Below, in pieces: positions 20,854 through 31,171 of a stretch of 64,000 nt of DNA (the first letter of the stretch is position 1; the number at the start of each line of letters is the position of its first letter). This stretch comes from Kwoniella bestiolae CBS 10118 (taxonomy: Eukaryota > Basidiomycota > Tremellomycetes > Tremellales > Cryptococcaceae). The stretch is from NCBI RefSeq assembly GCF_000512585.2, contig NC_089243.1:868001-932000 (forward strand). Direction: 5' to 3'. Below the pieces are notes generated by a model. The model was not told where the DNA came from. It saw nothing but the letters and a program-made list of their open reading frames with translations, and made no database searches. The position numbers and the translations under genes were made by a program.

Positions 20854-23292
20854 ATGCTGATCAACTATCCGTCGCGGGTGATGGTGGCGGATGCGCTGGG
20901 TTATATGAGTATAGGATGTTGGTTATGCGCTCAATTACCGTGAGTTCACTCGTGAATCCCTCTTTGGGCCGTCTCTGCTTTAGATGGGATGATGCAGGTG
21001 ATCCGTGTTATACTGACTTTGGGATGGTACGTTGGGTGTGTGTAGTCAAGTGATTAAGAACGCATCTCTGAGGTCATGCGAGGGACTAGCACTGCCTTTC
21101 CTGTGCAGTTGGCTGTTCGGTGAGTAAACTTGGTTCGGATATGCTTCTGGCTAGTCCTGTTGATTGACCATCCATACTTGGCTAGGGGATCTTACCAACT
21201 TGATAGGATGTCTATTAACAGATCAACTACCATTTCAAGTGAGCGCAGTCCTTTTTCTGGCGGTAGTATTGCATCATGTGCTTACAACTACTCCGACTTT
21301 GGCCAGACATATCTTGCAATATACTTCTGTACAATCGATATGGCGTTAGTCGGCCAATATATACATTATCGCAAACCGTCTCCCAGGGTTTCCACCTCAA
21401 CAGGCCAAACGCCAAGATACGTATCATACAACACCCTCATCGCTTCACCCCATCAATCACTCATCTTACCCCCCTCCACCGCCCCACCGGGAGGACGGAC
21501 CCGCTCATCTTCCGGCAACTTCATCACTTCCTCTGTACCCAATACCGCTCGACCTTCGCGCTCGCGACGAAACCCGACATACAGTCACCTCCCACCGCCA
21601 GACATCAACGTCACGTCCTCATCGCCTGCCGACGGCTCCTACGCCGCGATATACGAAGCTGCGTTGGATGTTGCTCGCGCAGCCGAGAGGGCAAGCCATA
21701 GGCGGAGAAGTAGATCGAAGAGAAGGAAATTGTCAAGGCAGACTTCAGCTTCTAACGTTTTAGATGAAGAGGATCTGGCAGATAGCTTTCATTCCGAATT
21801 ATCCAACAAGTCGTCATCAACTATCAACGGTGGAGCACCTGCCAGTCCTAGGAGGTTGACTCAGTCTACAGGGACGCTTTTGAATGATAGTCGAGGAAGA
21901 TCCATGACTAGGACACCCATACATCCCGTCTCGCCTCTTCCACCATCGAATTCAAGCTCGAACGATAACTTGGAAGGATTGCCTACCTCTGGTACGTTGG
22001 GATTGATATTGGGTACGGGCGCTCAAGCGGACTTGCAGATGAGGGAGAATAAGCGGAGTCAAAGTAGGAGTCTGAGTTTGGTTAGAGGATCTGGAGGGAG
22101 AGGTGGGAGAAGAGCTGCGGGAGTTGCGTTTATGAGTCTTGGTTTGTTAGTTGGTTGGGGAGGATTTGCGAATAATGCAGGAGGGCCTGTAAGAAGTGTT
22201 GGGAAAGTACTTGTTGGACCGACCTCAGGGATTTCAAATTATTATCAACCATCATCATATGACATCGACATAGATTCACAAACACCATCATCGTCAACCT
22301 ACCATACCGAGAGCAATCCGCCAATAGAAGATACCCAAATTAGAGAATACGTAGATTCGATTTTATACACTGATCAGAAAGATTCGCCAACCGCTCCGCC
22401 ACCTCATATGCCTGAAGATCCACCTTCGTTCCAACGTATAATAGGGAGGATATCAGCTTGGGCGTGTACTACTCTGTATCTTGCTTCGAGATTACCGCAA
22501 ATATGGAAGAATGTGAGTGATTTTGGGTCTCATTCTACCTTTCTGATAAAAGTGTCCAGAAGAGGAACGAAATTGAATCCTTACCCATCCTTGTTCGATT
22601 GGAAGACGGTGTAACGCTGACTTCTGTCCATTTCCGAATACGCAGTTCCAGCGCAAATCGGTAGAAGGTTTATCGATCTTACTATTCGTGATGGCGTTCT
22701 TAGGAAACGTGACCTACGTTTCTTCTATCCTGTTAAACCCCGCTGGAGGAGGGGATCCGAACGAAGCTGGACATTATCTGTTGGAGGCATTACCGTGAGT
22801 CATCATTTCTTCACACCTGATGGAGTATACTTCCCATGTCTATCCTACGCCTCCACGAATGATCGACTTGCATTTGTTGACGCATGCTGATCTCCCGACT
22901 AATCCAGATATCTACTCGGATCAGGCGGAACATTAATATTCGACCTAACCATAATGATCCAGTCAGTCCTATACGGCTCTGCACCTCCCCTCCCTATCCC
23001 ACCTACACCTATGGAACGTTCCTCCCGACGCAGAGGATACTTTACGAAGAGGAAGCTCAAACATATTGAAGATGGTTTCTCCCATCCGCACCCACACGCG
23101 CATGTGCGAACACATTCGTATACCCAGCAGTCCTCCTCTCAACAACACGAGAGAACACCTTTGTTACCTCCTCCGAATATTCAGAATAGTCTGGGTTTGG
23201 GGATAGAGGTGAATGGGAGTAGGAGTAGGAGTAAGTCGCCTGAGCAGAGATTGGGTGGAAAGAGGACGGTAGATGAGTATCAGGGAGGATGA
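20854..23292 (+). CDS. PQ-loop vacuolar-type cationic amino-acid transporter (Ypq family)
   Basis: A 650-residue protein from six exons: 20854..20939, 21046..21119, 21186..21238, 21307..22512, 22646..22794, 22908..23292. Two PQ-loop repeats are present: the first (Pro29-Gln30 in WLCAQLPQVIKN, then GLALPFLCSWLFGDLTN) and the second (Pro468-Gln469 in LASRLPQIWKN, then VEGLSILLFVMAFLGN). The family (Ypq1-3, human PQLC2) exports Lys and Arg from vacuoles or lysosomes. Here about 330 residues separate the two repeats: a Ser/Arg-rich disordered insert plus a hydrophobic segment (GVAFMSLGLLVGWGG). The C-terminal tail contains an ERTPLLPP dileucine-type signal that fits vacuolar sorting. Splice joins recover both motifs exactly. 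Confidence 0.92.
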
Positions 23293-23838
23293 TCGATCAT
23301 TGGCAGTAAACCATCATACAACAACGCATCCCTGTCATCTCAGACACATACTCATAAAATCTCATTGCTGGACTGTATATAATGTGACGAACGAACGACC
23401 TGTTGTAATATACCTGTTATTCACTTTGCTTTCTCGCGAGCTGCCAAGTAGAGATGATATAGATGTAAAGCTACGAATTCATATATGAAGGGGTGTGTTG
23501 CACTTGTTTCACACATTTTATCCCAAACAAGGAATCACTCCTATTTGACTCGATGCCATCCCGAACCAAATGAGTGTGTCTTATGCTGTCGGGCTCTAAG
23601 CAGGAAGCCATGGCGATTGCGTAATACCTCACTGTCTATGTGAGTGAAAAAAGAAATGGGATTGGCATAAACAGCTTCGAGAAATTATCACCAGGATGCA
23701 GTCAGCAGAAAAACATCCATACTACTATTGACATCATATTCAAAGCCCGGCGAAAGTCTCGAAATTGGTAGTTTTAGGTACGAGTGCTTTTCAGCTTAAG
23801 AGTTCGAGTCTCTTCTTTCGTATTAAACCCCTCGGCAC
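23293..23838. other. Convergent intergenic region with a tRNA-like sequence
   Basis: No conserved frame. It contains the 73-base tRNA-like element listed separately. Confidence 0.5.
23750..23822 (+). tRNA. tRNA-like sequence, probably degenerate
   Basis: Exactly 73 bases. A 7-bp acceptor stem (GCGAAAG with CTTTCGT, one G-T pair) and a perfect 5-bp T stem with loop TTCGAGT sit at standard positions 49-65. T8, A14, G18-G19 and A21 are also in place. Against a working tRNA, the D stem and anticodon stem do not pair well, position 33 is not T, and no T-run terminator follows. No anticodon can be assigned. It may be a decayed tRNA or chance. Confidence 0.25.
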
Positions 23839-25050
23839 TTATGAGCATCTACCTGAACCCTCAGATTCAACATGATATAACGGCTCGGGTTCAAGGTTTC
23901 TGTCAGACTCGTTTCTGAGTGATCCACCGGCTTTGATCAACTTATGGTTGATATCATTGGCATAATCATGCAACTTCATACGATACCAATGCTCTGTGGG
24001 CTTGTCTTCTGAAGCACTGGCTGGGTCATCAAGTTGGACCACAGTGCGATCGTTCAACTCGCCAATTGGATCGCGGGTGAAGTCTTGAGATTTCTGTTCA
24101 GAGCAGGATCCGTCCTCATAATCTCTCTTGAAGTCTCGATGGCATTCGACGTCTTCATCTCTCCTCTTGCAGAAGTCATGGAAGCGTGTAAAATCTTCCT
24201 TCAACAGTTCAACGGCTTTGTGATCCTTGTCACTGGCAGGAATCCTGTCTATATTTCTTAAAAGATTCTTCAGGGCTGAGGGATTGTTTCTGGTATTGGT
24301 ATTGAGGCAGTTGATCATCGAGACGAACAGCTCGTTGCCATCCATCTTGCTCGAAGTGCCTTCGATGGAGGGGGACAGGGATGAACTCTCACTTTCGTCC
24401 GGCTCTTTAATAATCACCGCCGCTCTCGATGGATCGGCGGACTCTCTGAGAAGACTATCAATGGCTTCTCTACCACGTGAAGTCGTATGAGAGTCGCCTT
24501 CAATGCCAGTCGTTTCCCACAACTCCGTTTCTTTGTTTTTCTCGAACATCGCCTGGGCGTTGGCTCGTGCCCATCCTCCGCGTGCACTCCCAGAATTGAA
24601 GACAGCGTTATATCTATTGTTGAACACTCCTGTCTTAATCACATTGCTCGCCCACCTGAGATGATCGTCGGTCTCCTTGCTCCAGTGCTTCAATCTATAT
24701 AGAAAGCGATCAAACTCCCTCAACTCGAAGTCCGTAGCTGAATCAAAATTTGCGGTATCTTTGCTTTGACCATCTCTCATCGCCTCCCGCATACTGGCGG
24801 TAGCTATTTCACACTGTTCTAAAACCTTTAGAGATACCTTAAGAGGATTTTGAAAGCTTACGCCATTGTATGAGGCAAGATCATCCCTTTCAAGCTCGAG
24901 GTCTTCGAGTGATTGACCTCCGATGGGTTCAACAGTTTCAACAGTAGACCCACCTCCCGTGGCTTGCAAAGTCTCGTTAATATAGCCTTCGATACGTCTC
25001 CGGACTTCAGATCTACTGTCATCGATGATAGGGTGAATAGAAGATTGCAT
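23839..25050 (-). CDS. Orphan protein, 403 residues
   Basis: Single-exon ATG-to-stop frame. The protein is predicted mostly helical, charged and soluble, with no signal peptide or membrane segment and a Ser-rich acidic linker (about 205-235) splitting it into two helical halves. I recognise no domain. Its position beside two other orphan genes (26.5 and 28.2 kb) suggests a lineage-specific island. A 403-codon open frame is unlikely by chance, so I take it as a real or recently real gene. Confidence 0.65.
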   Translation of the reverse strand: MQSSIHPIIDDSRSEVRRRIEGYINETLQATGGGSTVETVEPIGGQSLEDLELERDDLASYNGVSFQNPLKVSLKVLEQCEIATASMREAMRDGQSKDTANFDSATDFELREFDRFLYRLKHWSKETDDHLRWASNVIKTGVFNNRYNAVFNSGSARGGWARANAQAMFEKNKETELWETTGIEGDSHTTSRGREAIDSLLRESADPSRAAVIIKEPDESESSSLSPSIEGTSSKMDGNELFVSMINCLNTNTRNNPSALKNLLRNIDRIPASDKDHKAVELLKEDFTRFHDFCKRRDEDVECHRDFKRDYEDGSCSEQKSQDFTRDPIGELNDRTVVQLDDPASASEDKPTEHWYRMKLHDYANDINHKLIKAGGSLRNESDRNLEPEPLYHVESEGSGRCS

Positions 25051-26532
25051 TTAGTCTGAACGTTTGATCAGAGTAGCAGTAGAGTTAAAGAGACATATTC
25101 GGAATATCTGAAGGGGTTATCCAGTCGACAAATTATTGCTGAATTTATACCCGGGACATGTACCTCTACGGTCAATCCGCCCATCCTTCTCACAACCTTT
25201 TGTCGAGAAAAGAAAGACGAAGCCAAGTACTTCAGGTGAAAAGAGGGGAAGAAGTTCGTACAGGGAGGTCTAGACCCGCTCCACATCTTGAGAATCCCTT
25301 ATGAGGAGTGCACCGCTTTTAACGCGACCTTCCGTTGATGAATTTTGAGGACAAACCCGGCAAAGCCGTGGAATGAGAACGAGACAAAGGTTGGTCAGGT
25401 CGTCACGACCACAAATTCGTCATTCGTCTTCGATCACTGACTGTTTCAAGGGATATATAATCATCTTGCAGTGGTCCACTCCACGAGATACTGGCAACTC
25501 TCCTTGTAATAGTCCGCGAATACAGGGACCACCACTCCCGATAAAAGGGAACTACAAGACCAGTCTTAGGAGCCTGAGACACAGAACGGAGATACTTCGC
25601 TAGCAAATACGAGTTCGCCCAAACGACTAGTCGGAAGCACTCATAGCGAGTACTCCAAGTAAAGGTATAAATAGATGAGGTGCGAGATCAGTCACGTAGA
25701 AGCTGCCCCAAGAAATGTATATCGTATACTCTCGCATATTCGTTATTCAGTACATCGTCTCGCATCTCGACTTCGTATCTTATTAAGAGTACATCTTTCG
25801 ACCTCTTACACTCCTTCGTGTGTTCTTATTTCCTTTTCGCCCCATGACGCTTCGTCCCGGAAGATTTCGCATCAAGGAGGCGCCGTCAAAGAAGTGACAT
25901 GCTAAGATGTGGAACCGAGAGAAGGAGATCAGCTTGTAAAGCTAGAAACATATAGACTCACAGCCGCTCACTCCTTGCATGGAAGAACAGTAAGGCAGTG
26001 CAAGACCAGAGAGCGAAACAAGATGTCGTCAAGGATAACAGGTACAGCGGAGATCGTGTGTCTCTCGCTGAGAGTGCTGGCAATGTTTAGTGAATTCCAA
26101 AGGTCCTTGAGTATTTCAGCTTCGCAAACTTGTCTAACCTTTGAATGTAGCAATGATCCGCTCTAAGCGCAACGAAAATCTGATACAATAACGAAAAATG
26201 CTCCTCCTCATCGGTTTACCATGTTTGCCTTCAGTCCTTCCGTAAAATCGCCACACTTCCCGCAGGATTGACTTGACCAGGTGTCGGGCAGAGAAATGGG
26301 CTTCCCGCTAAGCTTCCCTCAAGAAACACTATGAAAGGACTATCCGCGTCTGGCTTGATACACGAGAGTTGCTAAGAGGCCAGAACGGTCAACCAGAGAC
26401 TCAGGTGCCATACTGTCCTCCTCACCCCTTCATATAACCTGGTATACCTCGCTCCTTCATTTACCGCCTTTCGAGCTAAAACTATTCGTATATCACACAT
26501 TCAGCTTGCTCACGGAGGAATTTATCATACTC
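25051..26532. other. Long intergenic stretch in the orphan island
   Basis: No conserved frame in about 1.5 kb. A good TATA box (TATAAATAG, 25666-25674, plus strand) is followed by short plus-strand frames at 25675-25905 and 25909-26166 that I cannot recognise. It could mark an uncalled transcript or a decayed gene copy. A further TATAACC lies near 26434, upstream of the next gene. Confidence 0.4.
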
Positions 26533-27219
26533 ATGACTTCTGCGTTGAATGAAATCCCAAGTCTCACCTTTTCGAATGATGGTCCGCCGGTATCCTCGGG
26601 GCACAGTACAAGGGCTGTCAACAAGTACTTGTGTGACCCGATCGAGTTCCCGTTCGACGAAATGCCCAAAGATTACCCGGACAACTACACGCGAAAGGGG
26701 GTTGATCCTTCAATCCGCTTTCCTGATGAGTTAGTGTATAGAGCAGAGATCTGTGAGGCTGAACTGAAAAGTCTGGTAGGGAGTTGCAAGGGGGATATTG
26801 GCGAACAAGATCTAATAGATTACATACGGATTGGGGAGGCTTCCACGAATCTATACCAAATCGAGCGCGGAATTGAAAGGGTGTTGAAAGAGCTGAGTGG
26901 GGACTGGAAGGAGTGTATGAAAGCTTTATCTGAAGAAGAGAGAACGGCCCTTCAGTCTTCATCGGACCCTCAGATGAGATCATACAACCTCACTGTCGAT
27001 TGCTTGCAAACTTTAGGAAGCTCCCAAACGAAGGAGCTCGAAGATCTCGTGAATGAGGAGACTGATTATGATTGGGAGGATAAGCACTATCTCATTTTTT
27101 TCACCCAAAACAGAGATTGGGAATATGAGATAGCTCGTATGACCATCAACGAAATCGAGCAGAGGCTAACGGATAGAAATCACCTGCCGTGGAAAGAACT
27201 CAATTGGGCGGGCGATTGA
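26533..27219 (+). CDS. Orphan protein, 228 residues (paralogue of the 28.2-kb gene)
   Basis: Single-exon frame; the ATG at 26533 (MTSALNEIPS) is the first true ATG. The protein is acidic and helical. It shares a spaced pattern with the product at 28176-29300: an (E)xC...LKSLxG block, then W......SE, S.N......LGS/IGS..T(K), and a final charged helix. The two run in tandem and probably arose by an old local duplication. Function unknown; no catalytic or membrane motif is visible. Confidence 0.6.
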   Translation: MTSALNEIPSLTFSNDGPPVSSGHSTRAVNKYLCDPIEFPFDEMPKDYPDNYTRKGVDPSIRFPDELVYRAEICEAELKSLVGSCKGDIGEQDLIDYIRIGEASTNLYQIERGIERVLKELSGDWKECMKALSEEERTALQSSSDPQMRSYNLTVDCLQTLGSSQTKELEDLVNEETDYDWEDKHYLIFFTQNRDWEYEIARMTINEIEQRLTDRNHLPWKELNWAGD

Positions 27220-28175
27220 AGGGCGAGAATCACTACGCTAGACCGTATGGAGGCTTTCAGATCAATCAGGCTACCAATTCATGTGCGCCACCCTTGAATT
27301 TCAGAATATGCTTTCTTGACCGTTAGTCATCCATGAATCTAGTTCAGTGTTTCTCATTCGGAGCGGCGTTTTCAGCGCAGATGTCATGCTTCCTCCTTTG
27401 TAGTCTGACTAGTGTGTATGCATTGAAGGTCCTTTGGTGCGTGGGGAAAGTGCAAGAAGGTGCTGATACAAAAGATATCATATCTGCTTGATGTATCCGA
27501 TCAGGCTTTGATGAGGATTAGATAGACAAATGGGACTTATCGGGACCTGGGCGGACTATAATCCACCTGCTTGTGACTTTGATATTGGTAGCGGCTCGGA
27601 CAGTTCGTGGGACATGCATCTGATCCGTGAAGCCGATACACACTATCAAGCTGCTTCCATGCTTTTTAGCGTCTTTCTATGAGATGCACGCGGCGAGGAT
27701 CGATCGAAGTTCTGACCAATAGTTATTCTCTTACCATGATGCCGTACAGACAGTTCACGGTTTCGATTTATAGTCGGACCATGACAGAGGTGATACAAAT
27801 GACTTGGACTGTGTGAGGATGAGACATCCTTTGACATCATACAGAAATACAGTCGGAATGTCATTCTGTCTGAGCTTGTATCAAAGGAGGTACGCTGACC
27901 ATAACACAATCCTCACTTATAGCGAATCTGTCGAGTCTGTTGTCAAAATGAAGAGCGCTCACTGATTGTCAAATGCAGTTTACTTTGACCTAATTCCAAT
28001 ACGAATCATTTGTGCTATCGTAACTCCAGCTGCTGGGTGTTCTTCGAAAATCAAAACACTTCTTGTCCAGCCAAGACGAAGAAATCATATCCAAGCAGCC
28101 AGAAGAAAAGGTGCAAGAAAATAGTTATAATCAACAGTGATCGGCCTGCCAGAATATTTCAGTAATCGTATAAAC
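27220..28175. other. Intergenic between the two tandem orphan paralogues
   Basis: No recognisable frame. A minus-strand frame of 87 codons (27646-27909) has no supporting features. TATAATC lies near 28125, about 50 bases upstream of the next start. Confidence 0.4.
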
Positions 28176-29300
28176 ATGTTATACCAATCGGAATTTTGCG
28201 CATCTGGACGCAACTGCACTACCATACAGTCCGGATATAGCACTGCAAATCTGTCCCGAACCCTATCTTGTCCCCCCCAATTCAGCTCGGCTGGTACGTC
28301 TCCTTCTGCATTCGACCGCCCAGGAAAGGTCTGCTATGACCTTTCTGCCTCACCTTCTCACAAAGGTAGCCAATGGTCTTCGGGAGGCTCGGACACCTGT
28401 ACGATCTACAGCGATTGTAGTAATTCTCAGGGTTTTGACTCCCCATCGTACGACGTCATCGAAGGTATACCTATCCCGATTCAAGGGGATCCTTCGAAAT
28501 CATGGAACCATCTACGAGAGAGGGCCGAGAGTTGTCAAGAGCGATTGAAGAGTCTTGCCGGTACAGCGATATTCAGGGATGAGGATCCCGAGCTGAAACA
28601 AGGTAGATACGGTTCGATCATATCCACTTGTCTGTCCGATATCGATAGTCAAGAAAGGCGAACCACAAAGGCTACGGCAGAGTTGAGAGCTCGATGGAAC
28701 GATTGGATCAAGGATGTTTCGGAGAAGGACCTCACAGACCCGTCTGTGCTTCGAAAAAAACAATCTTTCAATTCGGTAAATAGCTACATCGAGACCATCG
28801 GTAGCTACGATACCAAGGGGTTCATGGAATACGTTACTGATCCAAGTGGAAGGTCCAGCGCCGAAAAGGAATGGGTGCCTAGAGCCTCACTTGCAAAACT
28901 ATGTTGGACCCGTGATAGGATGTATGGGGATATAGAAAACGATCTAACGAAGGTTGAGGGTGTACTGAGTAGACGGGGAGGTATCGCAGAAGTTTTGGGT
29001 CCCCTCAGGAGGCTTTATAGTACCGAGGATCATATCAGATCATACTACAACGAGAGACCCTTACACGAGGACGAACCTACAGTTTATCAGAAGGTCAACC
29101 CACCGGATACAAGGATGATCTACGCGATCAGTCTGAATCCTGACGATCCTACGGAGGTCATCGAGGATCTGCGCGGCGGAGAATGGAGAAACATAACCTG
29201 CGAGGAGTATGACAGGGTCCACGCCTTCGTGGATGAAGTCAAGGCCGACAAAGCGGCGTCGGGGGTTGTACCTTGTGAATTGAGGTATCCTGAAGCTTGA
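28176..29300 (+). CDS. Orphan protein, 374 residues (paralogue of the 26.5-kb gene)
   Basis: Single-exon frame; the ATG at 28176 (MLYQSEFC) is the first true ATG. The N-terminal 110 residues are Ser/Cys-rich and disordered. The middle is helical and aligns with the 26.5-kb product (SCQERLKSLAG against ICEAELKSLVG; SVNSYIETIGSYDTKG against NLTVDCLQTLGSSQTKE). The extra C-terminal 110 residues have no counterpart there. No known domain, signal or membrane segment. Confidence 0.65.
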   Translation: MLYQSEFCASGRNCTTIQSGYSTANLSRTLSCPPQFSSAGTSPSAFDRPGKVCYDLSASPSHKGSQWSSGGSDTCTIYSDCSNSQGFDSPSYDVIEGIPIPIQGDPSKSWNHLRERAESCQERLKSLAGTAIFRDEDPELKQGRYGSIISTCLSDIDSQERRTTKATAELRARWNDWIKDVSEKDLTDPSVLRKKQSFNSVNSYIETIGSYDTKGFMEYVTDPSGRSSAEKEWVPRASLAKLCWTRDRMYGDIENDLTKVEGVLSRRGGIAEVLGPLRRLYSTEDHIRSYYNERPLHEDEPTVYQKVNPPDTRMIYAISLNPDDPTEVIEDLRGGEWRNITCEEYDRVHAFVDEVKADKAASGVVPCELRYPEA

Positions 29301-29673
29301 GATACGACTTATAGAGCCTTAATTCTACATGCTGTCTATACTTTTCGTCTTCCAGTGAAGACTGCTGGATTGGAGTCTAGTTTCATTGTGTATGCAAGTT
29401 ATTTGATGCGAATCTTTTCGTCTTTTGCCGTTCTGCTGAACGAGTGCCACATACCTGAATGTAGTGGAATGACGTCATTACGTCATCCCTCCCTAGCACT
29501 GTACACGGACCACTAGCTGGTAATTGAGTGAACGGGTGAACACCTGATTCAACATTCAATCAACCAGTATTTATTACTTGTTATCGCTCTTTTCCACTCT
29601 CCCATTCTATCCTGGCACACAATTAATACTGCTCAAATCATCATAAACAGCAACGACGTATCATCATCCATCA
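29301..29673. promoter_or_regulatory. Promoter region of the RPEL gene
   Basis: This 373-base stretch contains the paired CRE-like sites listed separately and several ATCA/ACAG runs near the start. No frame is supported. Confidence 0.5.
29470..29485. promoter_or_regulatory. Adjacent CRE/ATF-like sites
   Basis: TGACGTCA is directly followed by TTACGTCA. The first is the full palindromic CRE; the second differs at one base. They lie about 190 bases upstream of the RPEL start. bZIP (Atf1/CREB-type) stress factors bind such sites; use here is inferred. Confidence 0.5.
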
Positions 29674-30580
29674 TGTGTGAGTGACCCCTCGCTGTATACA
29701 CCCCACATCGTGTAGAATACTGACCCGTTCGACCTTTTAGCCAACCCAACTGACCTCTTCAACCAAGCCAAATCAGCAGCTACCACCGTAGCTTCCACAG
29801 TGGTCAACACAGCCACCAGCGCCGTCAACCAAGCTACCGCCCTTGCAGGCCAAGCAGCCAACTCGGATGCAGCTGCCAACGTGACTTCCTCAGCTAGATC
29901 CCTCGGATCTCAAGCTGCCTCCACTGCTGGATCGCTCGCCGGACAAGCTCACGCACAAGCCCATGCCCTGGCTCCTACCGTCATTCCCGCTCCTGCTGGG
30001 GGAGCCACCGCTGAAGGTGTAGATAACAGGGGTGATTTGAGCCCTACGGATGAAGTTGGCAAGGCAAAGTTCGAAAAGTTGTTTGAGAGTAGACATACTG
30101 CCAATGAGTTGAAAGATAAGGGTATCCTCAAGGGTGAGTTAAGCTGGCGTGTATGATGTTGTTCTTCCCTCTTCTCTGAGCTGACGACAGGGGCATGTTC
30201 ATTAGGTGCACCTGGTGATTCCCTTGCGGGTAAACGAGCGGACCTCGAGAAAGCTATGCACAAGGTGTGTCCGAACATTACCGACCGGCAACTGGCAAGC
30301 ACAAAGCTGACGTGATGAGTATGAATAGGACCAACTCGACAAGGATATCGCTCAACGACCTCAACCTGAAGAGTTGGTGAAGAAGGGAATCTTGAACCGT
30401 GAGTGGTTGGTCATTTATCGATTTTCTCCTTTGTCATCTAGTCGCACCATACCTGCCCCCGCATGTTCACCATCGCTTGAACCATATGTACTCTCTGCAT
30501 GCTTCCCACAAGACCTGATATCAAGTCTCAACTGACCGACATCCATCACCACAGCCGACGAAGCCCCACCTGCCCAATAG
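29674..30580 (+). CDS. Small RPEL-motif protein
   Basis: A 183-residue protein from five exons: 29674..29677, 29741..30133, 30206..30264, 30329..30398, 30555..30580. The first coding exon is four bases (ATGT). Residues 5-85 are an Ala/Ser/Gln-rich helical tract (NQATALAGQAANSDAAANV) like late-embryogenesis or stress-type low-complexity proteins. Two RPEL-type motifs follow: SRHTANELKDKGILK and AQRPQPEELVKKGILN, separated by a short linker. RPEL motifs bind G-actin in animals; fungal proteins of this size with RPEL motifs are common but poorly characterised, so actin binding is only a possibility. CRE-like sites upstream suggest stress control. Confidence 0.75.
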
Positions 30581-31171
30581 GCGGCTCCGCAGCCTTTTGT
30601 CCGGGGTCCTCAGCATCGAACCATTTGGAATCTTTTTCCCTTGAGCTCCAACCGAGAGTGTCCGACGTGGAATTGCGTTTTATTTCGATCCGTTGCTTTT
30701 ATATACCTTTATGAATGATAGCGAGCGAGTATATACCCCTTCTGCTGCGAATATGCATGTATATCTATATTCATGTATCCCGTACACACTGACGTGATCG
30801 TGAAACGGCGATCTATTTAGCTGAGACTTTACTCCTGTAACTCCGGTCGGATTAATCGGGGGCCGAACGGGAAAATCCTAATCACCCATTGGGGATTTTG
30901 TAATCGGGTGAGAACCCTGGATTAGGTGCGAAAAAGGTGAAATCGTAATGGTTTCTAATCTCTGATTAGTTAATTGTGTTGTGGTTGTAGACGGACAAGC
31001 AAGCGTACCAGGAGTAACTAACATCTTTGCATCTTCCATCCACCCAATCTTACTACTGATTTTGTATCTCTTATCGATACTCTCACTCAGCTTCTGTCTA
31101 CAGCACAGTCATCACCATTTGCAGCCCTCTGATCAAGCTCCCTCCCTATTACGCAGAGATAGCTAGTCCCC
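30581..31171. other. Intergenic; USP promoter region
   Basis: No supported frame. It holds the TAATC/GATTA cluster listed separately. Confidence 0.5.
30850..30968. promoter_or_regulatory. Cluster of TAATC/GATTA motifs
   Basis: Seven TAATC or GATTA cores fall within 120 bases, several as inverted pairs (GATTAATC at 30850; CTAATCTCTGATTAG at 30955-30969). The cluster lies 200-320 bases upstream of the USP start. Such cores suit homeodomain-type factors; this is inference. Confidence 0.4.
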
